Assembly (NCBI RefSeq): GCF_001552195.1
Contig: NZ_BCQS01000005.1
Location: 682,001 to 746,000, forward strand
Reading direction: 5' to 3'
Source of the DNA: Actinomadura latina NBRC 106108
GTDB lineage: Bacteria; Actinomycetota; Actinomycetes; Streptosporangiales; Streptosporangiaceae
DNA: 64,000 bases
This document shows, piece by piece, positions 8,504 to 15,562 of this stretch (the stretch's first letter is position 1; the number at the start of each line of letters is the position of its first letter). Both the position numbers and the translations under genes were made by a program. Below the pieces are notes generated by a model. That model was not told where the DNA came from. It made no database searches and saw only the letters and a program-made list of their open reading frames with translations.

Positions 8504-9733
8504 TCAGACCGGGCTGTCCTCGGGGGCGCGGAGCCTGGTCAGGACCTGCACGGGGTCGGCGAGGACCTCGGCGAAGGCGAACTCGGCGGCGCCGACGAGG
8601 GTCGTGTCGTCGCCGAGCGCGGCGGTGCGGAGCCTGACCTTCTCCCGGGGCGCGGCGAGGGCGCCGGTCGCGAGGACGCTGCGGATCTGCGCGGCCGCGC
8701 CGAGGTAGATGTCGCGGAGCGTCCCGCCGAAGACGACCATCCCCGGGTTGAACACGTTGACGAGGTTGGCGACGCCGAGGCCGAGCCAGGCGCCGACGCG
8801 GTGCAGCGCCTCCCGCGCCACGATGTCGCCCGCGTCGGCGGACGCGAGGACGTCGCGGACCGCGTCCCGCCCCGCCTGCCCCGGGGTCTCCTCGCGGCCG
8901 GCGTGGTGCAGCAGGGCCCGCTCCCCCACCTCGGCCTCCAGGCAGCCCTTCGCGCCGCACGCGCAGCGCCGGCCCCCCGGGTTGATGATCATGTGGCCGA
9001 TCTCGCCGCCGAACCCCTCGTCGCCGCCGAGCAGCCGGCCGTGCGCGATGATGCCGCCGCCGACGCCGACGTCGCCGTGCAGGTAGATGAGGTTGTCGCA
9101 GCCCACCCCGGCGCCGCGCTCGTGCTCGGCGAGGGCGCCGAGGTTGGCGTCGTTGCACACCGAGACGGGGATGCCGAGGCCGAGCCTGCGGGACAGCGCG
9201 TCGCCGAGCCGCAGCTCGCCGACGTCGAGGTTCGGACCGAACATGATGGTGTCGTCGGAGCGGCGGACGGTGCCGGGGAACCCCAGCGCGGCGCCGACGC
9301 AGACGGCGTCGCGCTCGGCCTTGCGGACCAGGGACCGCGCCCCCGCGACGAGCACGCCGAGCAGCTCGGCGGGGTCGGAGCCGCGGGCCCGGACACCCTC
9401 GCGCCGGTCCAGCACGACGCCGCCGAGCCCGACGCGGGCGACCACGAGCCGGTCGACGCCGACCTCGAACGCCAGCACGTACACGCGGGTCGACTCGGGC
9501 CGGACGACGAGGGACGGCCGCCCGGCGCGCCGCCCGGGGCCGCGCGGCAGCTCCTCGCGGACCAGGCCGGCGGCGGTGAGGTCGGCCGTCAGCGCCATGA
9601 TCGTGCTGCGGTTGAGGCCGAGGGACTCGGCGAGCGTCGCCCGGGACGCCGGGCCGCGCAGGTGCACGAAGCGCAGCAGTGTCCCGAGGTTGTGGCGCCG
9701 GATGTCCTCTTGTGATGGGCCCGCCTTCATCAT
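8504..9733 (-). CDS. ROK-family transcriptional regulator
   Basis: A 409-residue ROK protein of the XylR/NagC type. A winged-helix HTH occupies about residues 10-70 (ATLAESLGLNRSTIMALTADL). It is followed by a sugar-kinase-like domain with the zinc motif GHMIINPGGRRCACGAKGCLE near 245-265 and a glycine-rich loop GDVGVGGGIIAHG. Its start overlaps the stop of the upstream ABC ATPase by ATGA, so it is the last gene of the sugar-transport operon. It probably represses that operon and responds to the imported sugar; this is inferred from context. Confidence 0.9.
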   Translation of the reverse strand: MMKAGPSQEDIRRHNLGTLLRFVHLRGPASRATLAESLGLNRSTIMALTADLTAAGLVREELPRGPGRRAGRPSLVVRPESTRVYVLAFEVGVDRLVVARVGLGGVVLDRREGVRARGSDPAELLGVLVAGARSLVRKAERDAVCVGAALGFPGTVRRSDDTIMFGPNLDVGELRLGDALSRRLGLGIPVSVCNDANLGALAEHERGAGVGCDNLIYLHGDVGVGGGIIAHGRLLGGDEGFGGEIGHMIINPGGRRCACGAKGCLEAEVGERALLHHAGREETPGQAGRDAVRDVLASADAGDIVAREALHRVGAWLGLGVANLVNVFNPGMVVFGGTLRDIYLGAAAQIRSVLATGALAAPREKVRLRTAALGDDTTLVGAAEFAFAEVLADPVQVLTRLRAPEDSPV

Positions 9734-10488
9734 CGGCGCAGCCCCAGCTCTCCCCCAGTGCCCGAGGTGATCAGTTCGACCACCTGCCGGTGGGTGACGT
9801 CGGCGGTCCTGACCTGGGCGACCATCCGGCCGAGGTACAGCGCCGCGATCCGGTCGGAGATCGCGAAGACGTCGTTCATGTTGTGCGAGATCAGCACGAC
9901 GGCGAGGCCCTTGTCGGCGAGCCGCCGGACGAACTCCAGGACCTGCTGGCTCTGCGCGATGCCGAGCGCGGCGGACGGCTCGTCCAGCACGACGACCTTG
10001 GCCTCCAGCAGGACGGCGCGGGCGATCGCGACGACCTGCCGCTGCCCGCCCGACAGGGTGGCGACCCGCTGCCGGACCGAGCCCAGCGTGCGGACCGCGA
10101 GAGCGGACAGCGCGGTGCGCGCCGTCTCCTCCATGAGGTCCTCGTCCAGGGTGAGGCCGCTGCGCTCCTCCCGGCCGAGGAAGAGGTTCTCGACGACGTC
10201 GAGGTTCTCGCAGAGCGCGAGGTCCTGGTGGACGATCTCGATGCCGAGCCGGGTGGCGGCGCGCGGGCTGGAGACCTTCACCGGCTCGCCCTCGAACCGG
10301 TACTCGCCCTTGTCGATGGAGTGGATGCCGCCGATGCAGTTCACCAGCGTGGACTTGCCGGCGCCGTTGTCGCCGACCAGCGCGGTGATCTCACCGGGGT
10401 AGGCGGAGAACGAGACGTCCTGCAGGACCTTGACGGACCCGAAGCTCTTGTCGATGCCGCGCAAATCCAAGGCCGGCGTCACTGACAT
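9730..10488 (-). CDS. Sugar ABC transporter ATPase (second, single-domain)
   Basis: A 252-residue single nucleotide-binding domain with Walker A GDNGAGKST near residue 38, Q-loop IVHQDLAL, signature TLSGGQRQ, Walker B VVVLDEPSAA and switch His in LISHNMNDVF. All ATPase motifs are intact. It closely resembles the ATPase at 11973-12758 along its whole length. Sugar ATPases of the XylG/RbsA class normally fuse two such domains in one chain. Here two separate genes flank the permease, so they may form a heterodimer. The start MSVTPALDLRGIDKSFG is chosen by family length. Confidence 0.9.
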   Translation of the reverse strand: MSVTPALDLRGIDKSFGSVKVLQDVSFSAYPGEITALVGDNGAGKSTLVNCIGGIHSIDKGEYRFEGEPVKVSSPRAATRLGIEIVHQDLALCENLDVVENLFLGREERSGLTLDEDLMEETARTALSALAVRTLGSVRQRVATLSGGQRQVVAIARAVLLEAKVVVLDEPSAALGIAQSQQVLEFVRRLADKGLAVVLISHNMNDVFAISDRIAALYLGRMVAQVRTADVTHRQVVELITSGTGGELGLRR

Positions 10489-10677
10489 GCCGAGGGGCTC
10501 CCACCGTGCCGCACCGCCGCCGTGCGCCGGGCGGTCGTGATCCGTGAGCGTATCAGCCGCGCTCACGGCCCCGGAACCGCCGGAATCCCCGTCCGGCCAC
10601 GCCTGGGAGCCGATGGCGCGTGCCACCGGCTCCCAGGCGCCCCCGGCCGCGTTCACGGGATCACCGCGCCCGCGGCC

Positions 10678-11961
10678 TCATCGTCCGGCGGACGTTCGCC
10701 GGCGTCTGGCCAGCGCGTCCATGGTGGCGGCGAGCAGGAGCACCACCCCGGTGATGAGGAAGCTCAGGTACGCCTTGGTACCGAGCAGGCCCAGTCCGTT
10801 CTCGATGATGGCGATGACGAGCCCGCCGAGGATGGCGTCGCGGGCCTTGCCGCGCCCGCCGAACAGGCTCGTCCCGCCGATGACGGCGGCGCCGACCGCG
10901 TACAGCAGCGTGTTGCCGCCGCCCGCGTCGGTGGCGACCGAGTTGAGCCGGGACGCGGCCACGATGCCGCTCACCGCCGCCAGCCCGGAGCCGATCATGA
11001 AGACGGAGATGCGGATGCGGGTCACGTTGATGCCGGCGCGGCGCGCGGCCTCGGCGTTGCCGCCGACGGCGTAGATGTGCCGCCCGTAGGCGGTGCGGCC
11101 CAGCACGAACGTGCAGGCGATCAGCAGGACGCCGACCAGCAGGACGCCCCACGGGATGCCGCCCAGCGTGATCAGCGGGCTGGGCGCGCGGTCCTGGCTG
11201 AGCACGTAGGTGCTGATCAGCAGCGCCGCGGCGACGACGGCGGACTGGGCGAGCACGAACTCCAGCGGCTTGGAGTGCAGGCCGCGGACCCGCTGCCGGT
11301 TCCAGCGCAGCAGCTGGGTGGCGGCGTAGCCCACGGAGCAGGCCACGGCGAGCGCCCAGCCGAGCCAGATCGGCATGTTCTTGGTGGCGAGCGCGACGAT
11401 GACGTCGTCGCGGACCGGGACGGTGCCGCCCTCGCCGATCAGCCGCAGCGTGATGCCCTGCAGGCCGAGGAAGAAGGCGAGTGTGACGACGAACGATGGA
11501 ATGCGGAGTACGGCGACGAGCCAGCCGATCACGGTGCCGATGACGATGCCGGTCGCCACGGCGCTGATGATCGTGACGTACCAGGGCTGGCTCATGTCCA
11601 CGAGGAGCTTGGCCATGACGGCCGCGCTGAGCCCGCTCGCCACGCCGGCCGACAGGTCGATCTCGCCGACCAGCAGGACGAACACCACGCCCATTGCGAG
11701 GAGGGTGATGGGCAGCGCCTGGGTGGACAGGTTCGCGACGTTCGCCTTGCTGAGGAAGGTGTCGGGCTTCAGCGCGGTGAACAGGATCACCAGGGAGATC
11801 AGGCCGAGAATGGCGGGGAGCGCGCCCAGCTCACCGGCCTTGATCTTGTTCCAGTAGTCCAGCGCCGCCGACTTCACGTCGTGTTCGCGCCGGTCGGTCG
11901 CGAAGTCCGAGTCCGCCAGGTTCATGGCGGCCTCCTTCGGACTGGGGATCTCGGTGGACAC
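10678..11961 (-). CDS. Sugar ABC transporter permease (XylH/RbsC type)
   Basis: A 427-residue integral membrane protein with about ten hydrophobic segments. It has the permease signatures VLLVGEIDLSAGVASGLSAA near residue 95, YGRHIYAVGGNAEAARRAGI near 310, and VIGGTSLFGGRGKARDAILGGL near 375. These define the ribose/xylose-type inner-membrane channel. Two starts are plausible: GTG 11961, behind AGGGGGG and 11 bases after the preceding stop, or ATG 11925 behind AAGGAGG. I list the longer form. It lies between the two ATPase genes. Confidence 0.9.
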   Translation of the reverse strand: MSTEIPSPKEAAMNLADSDFATDRREHDVKSAALDYWNKIKAGELGALPAILGLISLVILFTALKPDTFLSKANVANLSTQALPITLLAMGVVFVLLVGEIDLSAGVASGLSAAVMAKLLVDMSQPWYVTIISAVATGIVIGTVIGWLVAVLRIPSFVVTLAFFLGLQGITLRLIGEGGTVPVRDDVIVALATKNMPIWLGWALAVACSVGYAATQLLRWNRQRVRGLHSKPLEFVLAQSAVVAAALLISTYVLSQDRAPSPLITLGGIPWGVLLVGVLLIACTFVLGRTAYGRHIYAVGGNAEAARRAGINVTRIRISVFMIGSGLAAVSGIVAASRLNSVATDAGGGNTLLYAVGAAVIGGTSLFGGRGKARDAILGGLVIAIIENGLGLLGTKAYLSFLITGVVLLLAATMDALARRRRTSAGR

Positions 11962-11972
11962 GTGGTCCCCCC

Positions 11973-12758
11973 TCAGATGCTCTCGGCGGCGATCGTCGGC
12001 GCGAGGCCGAGATCGCCGGATCGGCCGGCGGTGATGAGTTCCACGACCTGTCCGTGGGTGACCTCGGAGCGGGCGATGTCGGCAGCGACACGGCCGAGGT
12101 AGAGCGCGGTGATGCGGTCGGCCACCTGGAAGACGTCGTTCATGTTGTGCGAGATCAGCACGACGGCGTGGCCGCTGTCGGCGAGGCGCCGGACGAGGTT
12201 GAGGACCTGCTCGGTCTGGGCGACGCCGAGCGCGGCGGTGGGCTCGTCCAGGATCACGACCTTGGACTCCCACAGCGCGGCCTTGGCGATGGCGACGGTC
12301 TGCCGCTGCCCGCCGGACAGGCTGGCCACCTGCTGGCGGACGGACTTGACGGTGCGGACCGACAGCCGGGCGAGGATCTCCCGGGCGGACTCCTCCATGG
12401 ACGCCTCGTCCAGCACGAGGCCGGAGCGGCGCTCGCGGCCGAGGAACATGTTCTGCACGATGTCCAGGTTGTCGGCGAGCGCGAGGTCCTGGTAGACGAC
12501 CTCGATGCCGAGGTCGGCCGCGGTGCGCGGCCCGTCGATCGTCACCGGGCGCCCGTCGAACTCGATCTGCCCCGAGTCCATCGGGTGGATGCCGGCGATG
12601 CACTTGATCAGGGTCGACTTGCCCGCTCCGTTGTCGCCGACGAGGGCCATGACCTCGCCGAGCCGCAGGGTGAAGTCCACGTCGTGGAGGACGTGGACGG
12701 CACCGAAGCTCTTGTTGAGCCCGGTCACGCGGAGGACGGGGTCTCCGTTTTCAGCCAC
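11973..12758 (-). CDS. Sugar ABC transporter ATPase (first, single-domain)
   Basis: A 261-residue ATPase with Walker A GDNGAGKST, Q-loop VVYQDLALADNL, signature SLSGGQRQ, Walker B VVILDEPTAA and switch His LISHNMNDVF. One nucleotide-binding domain only. It is a clear paralogue of the ATPase at 9730-10488; conserved stretches include LISHNMNDVF and ALYLGR. The gene follows the binding-protein gene across a 115-base gap with a strong hairpin and precedes the permease by 11 bases. It probably energises sugar uptake with the permease. Confidence 0.92.
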   Translation of the reverse strand: MAENGDPVLRVTGLNKSFGAVHVLHDVDFTLRLGEVMALVGDNGAGKSTLIKCIAGIHPMDSGQIEFDGRPVTIDGPRTAADLGIEVVYQDLALADNLDIVQNMFLGRERRSGLVLDEASMEESAREILARLSVRTVKSVRQQVASLSGGQRQTVAIAKAALWESKVVILDEPTAALGVAQTEQVLNLVRRLADSGHAVVLISHNMNDVFQVADRITALYLGRVAADIARSEVTHGQVVELITAGRSGDLGLAPTIAAESI

Positions 12759-12786
12759 GGGTTTCCTTCCGGTTCTGCCGCACGCC

Positions 12787-12856
12787 CGTGGCGGGCCCCT
12801 GGCGTCCCGGGCTTCCGGGTGCCCGGGACGCCCTCAGCGGTACGGGGCCCGCCACG
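12787..12856 (-). terminator. Nested hairpin between binding-protein and ATPase genes
   Basis: Outer arms CGTGGCGGGCCCC (12787-12799) and its exact complement (12844-12856) enclose inner arms GGCGTCCCGGG (12801-12811) and its complement (12822-12832). No T-run follows. Its position in the first intergenic gap suggests an attenuator or 3'-stabilising element that keeps the binding-protein message more abundant than the rest of the operon. Confidence 0.75.
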
Positions 12857-12873
12857 AGGTTCGGCGGGGGTCG

Positions 12874-13953
12874 TTACTGGACCGTGATGCCGGCGGCCTT
12901 GCACTTGGCCGCGTACGCCCCCTTGCAGAGGTCGGCCGCCTTGACGGAGCCGTCGTCGACGACCTGCTTGACGTTCTCCTTGGTGATGCTGACGGGCTGC
13001 AGCAGCACCGACGGGACGTCACGCTTGCCGACCGGGTCGTTCTCGGTGGCCGTGGTCTCGCCCTTCTCGCCCTTGATCAGCGAGATGGCGAGCTTGGCCG
13101 CCGCGTCGGCCTCCTGCTTGGTCGGCTTGTAGACCGACATGCACTGGTTGCCGTCGAGGATGTTCTGCAGGCCCTGGACGGTGGCGTCCTGCCCGGTCAC
13201 CGGGACCTCGCCCGCCCGCTTGTTCTTCTTCAGGATCGAGACGACCGCGTTGCCGAGGTTGTCGTTGGCCGCGACGACACCGTCGATCTTGCCGTGCTGC
13301 TCGGTCCACATCTGCTCGAAGATCGTCGCGGCCTTCTCCGCCTCCCAGTCCGGGACGGGCTGCTCGGCGACCTTCTTGTAGTTGGAGACCTTGTCGAGGA
13401 CGTTGTGCGCGCCCTTGGCGAACAGGGTCGCGTTGTTGTCGGTCGGGGCGCCGTTCAGGTAGACGATGTTGGCGGCCTTGTCGCCCAGGCACTTCTGCAG
13501 GCCCGCGCCCATCGTCTCCCCGACCTTCACGTTGTCGAAGGAGACGTAGTAGTCGGCGACGCCGCCGAGGGTGAGCCGGTCGTAGTCGATGGTCTTGACG
13601 CCCTGCGCCTGCGCCTTGCGCTGCACGGCGGCGGCGGAGTTGGAGTCGAGCCCGGTGATCAGCATGACCGTGACGCCGCTGGTGAGCATCTGGTCGGCGA
13701 TGGTCTGGAACCGCTGGGCCGAGCCTTCGGCGTTCTGGATGTCGCTCTCGATGCCGGCCGCCTTGAAGGCCTGCTCGAGGTAGGGGCGGTCGAAGTTCTC
13801 CCAGCGGGGGGACGAGGCGGTGTCGGGCAGAATCACGCCGACCTTGCCCTTGGCCGCGTCTCCACCGGAGTCGTTGCCGTCGTCCCCGCACGCGGTGAGG
13901 CTGAGCGCCGCGGCCGTCGTGAGGGCCATCAGGCTGAGGATCCCCTTGCGCAT
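12874..13953 (-). CDS. Sugar ABC transporter substrate-binding lipoprotein (XylF-like)
   Basis: A 359-residue periplasmic-binding-protein-fold lipoprotein (type I). The signal peptide MRKGILSLMALTTAAALSLT ends in the lipobox TAC-G. Family features include VGVILPDTASSPRWENFDRP, LITGLDSNSAAAVQRKAQ, then YDRLTLGGVADYYVSFDNVKVG and VVAANDNLGNAV. The YDRL and YVSFDN segments resemble D-xylose-binding XylF, so a pentose is a likely ligand, by inference. AGAAAGGA precedes the chosen ATG. It is the first gene of the operon. Confidence 0.9.
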   Translation of the reverse strand: MRKGILSLMALTTAAALSLTACGDDGNDSGGDAAKGKVGVILPDTASSPRWENFDRPYLEQAFKAAGIESDIQNAEGSAQRFQTIADQMLTSGVTVMLITGLDSNSAAAVQRKAQAQGVKTIDYDRLTLGGVADYYVSFDNVKVGETMGAGLQKCLGDKAANIVYLNGAPTDNNATLFAKGAHNVLDKVSNYKKVAEQPVPDWEAEKAATIFEQMWTEQHGKIDGVVAANDNLGNAVVSILKKNKRAGEVPVTGQDATVQGLQNILDGNQCMSVYKPTKQEADAAAKLAISLIKGEKGETTATENDPVGKRDVPSVLLQPVSITKENVKQVVDDGSVKAADLCKGAYAAKCKAAGITVQ

Positions 13954-14332
13954 TGCCCGGGTCCTTTCTGAGGGGCGGCCGCCGTGCCGCGGCCGGGGGT
14001 CTTCGGTCCCGGTGAGCGAGGTCACATGTCCACCGGGGTGAATGTTGTGTCCCGCAACTTATGTCGCGCTTGTCCGTCGCGCCAGACCTGTCGCCATGTT
14101 GATTTGTTGTCGGCGGTAACAATCACGTAACACGAGATCAACTAGGGTGATCCGCGCGATGGCCCGGACATGGCGGCGGAGCGCCGCGGCGGCGCCCCGG
14201 CACGCTCGCGCCGGGCCGCACCGGCGGAAATGTTTCGCGGCTCAACATTCATCCCGAGCCGCCCGGCCGCCCGCCCTCCCGGGCCGGGCGGTGCGGGGCC
14301 GGGTCTCGTCCCCGGAGGCCGTCCCCCGGAGG
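13954..14332 (-). promoter_or_regulatory. Control region upstream of the sugar ABC operon
   Basis: This 379-base gap has no gene I can support. It is less GC-rich between about 14040 and 14145, as expected for a promoter. Within it GATTTGTT (14101-14108) and AACAATC (14118-14124) form an imperfect inverted repeat, flanked by GTTGAT and ATCAAC (14098-14103 and 14137-14142). This is a candidate operator for the ROK regulator. I could not assign -35/-10 boxes with confidence. Confidence 0.4.
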
Positions 14333-14629
14333 TCAGCGCACGGCGAGGACGGCCGCGATGCGGTCGGCGGCGGCGGTGACTTGGTCGGCGGCGGCGATGC
14401 GCTCGGCCCACGACCACCAGTACCACCAGCCGTCGGCGCCCTGCTCCGCCAGGATGTTCTCGGTGAGGGCGGCGGCGTCCGGGTTGATCACGTACAGGCT
14501 CGGCGACTGGCCGCGGGGCAGGGTGAGGCGCACCCGGAGGCCGCGCTTGATCAGCTCACCGCCGAGCTCTTCCAGATATTCGATCCGCGTCTTCGACGGC
14601 GCGGCCGTTCCCGTATCGTCAGGCGTCAT
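14333..14629 (-). CDS. Small Trp-rich hypothetical protein
   Basis: A 98-residue protein. Residues 15-60 (RIEYLEELGGELIKRGLRVR and following) lead to a Trp-rich signature GWWYWWSWAERI near 67-78 and an Ala-rich C-terminal helix. No signal or catalytic motif is visible. It resembles, in outline, small actinomycete proteins that read out a residue pattern ending WYWWSW; a possibly related short protein lies at 21282-21509. The function is unknown. Confidence 0.65.
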   Translation of the reverse strand: MTPDDTGTAAPSKTRIEYLEELGGELIKRGLRVRLTLPRGQSPSLYVINPDAAALTENILAEQGADGWWYWWSWAERIAAADQVTAAADRIAAVLAVR

Positions 14630-14827
14630 CCTTGCTTCCTCACGGATTCCGCGCGGCCCGACGTGTCCTCACCCTCCCGCTTCACCGGTCCGGGTGCAAG
14701 CACATCGGCTGGTCAGCGCGGCGCGCCCCCGGTTCGGGGAGCGCGGACGGCCCGCGTTTCGCAGGTCCACGGGACCCTATCCGGGATATCTTGCGCGTAG
14801 CACATGAACCGGAACAGGGGGACGAAG

Positions 14828-15508
14828 ATGACGGTGGGCGCGGGCCCCGATCCAGGATCCGACCCGGACGCCACTCCGGCCGTCGGCGTCGCGCCGCCGG
14901 CCGCGCCCGGAGCCGCTCCCCCCGGGGCACCCGCTCCCCCCGCGGGGCCGGTGCGGGGCGGGCGGCCGGCCGCAGGCGCGCGGACGTGGCACCGGCTCCA
15001 CTACGCGGTCGGCGTGTTCCTCGTCGCGTACGGCGTGACGGGCGTGGTCAGCGCGGTGCTGCTGTGGGGCGACCGGCTGGACGAGATCGAGGGCTACTTC
15101 GGGTCCGGCCCGGCGGCGGGGGTCCTCGTCTTCGCCAAGGCGGTCGAGGCGCTGCTCGTCCTCAGCGCGGTGGCGGGCGTGGTGCTGCGCCGCGACATGC
15201 TGTTCGTGCCGCCGCTGGCGGGCTGGATGGCCGGCTTCGCCATGTTCGCCGTCCTCGACGTGTTCAAGGGGCGGTGGGGCGGTCTGATCGAGCACCTGCT
15301 CTACCTGGCGGCGTTCGTCGTCCTGCTGTTCCTTTCCTACGGGCTCAGCGCGAAGGCGCAGCTCGCGGGCACGCCGAAGGAGGCCGAACCCGGCTCGCCG
15401 GTGGTCGGGCCGCGCGGGCTCACCCGCACCCAGGAGTTCGCGCTCCAGGCGATCGAACGGGCCGCCGCGCTGACCGGGCCGCGCCAGCGCCCCGAAAGGC
15501 GCGACTGA
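14828..15508 (+). CDS. Four-helix membrane protein of unknown function
   Basis: A 226-residue protein with a Pro/Ala/Gly-rich cytoplasmic N-terminus (about 50 residues), then four hydrophobic segments (starting near YAVGVFLVAYGVTGVVSAVL) and a charged C-terminal tail (TRTQEFALQAIERAAALTG). ATG 14828 is chosen because AGGGGG sits seven bases upstream; an in-frame ATG at 14804 is possible. I do not recognise the family. It precedes the carboxypeptidase gene by about 55 bases on the same strand. Confidence 0.6.
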   Translation: MTVGAGPDPGSDPDATPAVGVAPPAAPGAAPPGAPAPPAGPVRGGRPAAGARTWHRLHYAVGVFLVAYGVTGVVSAVLLWGDRLDEIEGYFGSGPAAGVLVFAKAVEALLVLSAVAGVVLRRDMLFVPPLAGWMAGFAMFAVLDVFKGRWGGLIEHLLYLAAFVVLLFLSYGLSAKAQLAGTPKEAEPGSPVVGPRGLTRTQEFALQAIERAAALTGPRQRPERRD

Positions 15509-15562
15509 TCTTGGCAGATGTTGCCGTTGGTGCGGTCCCTGACGGGTGTCACGTTGTGGCTC

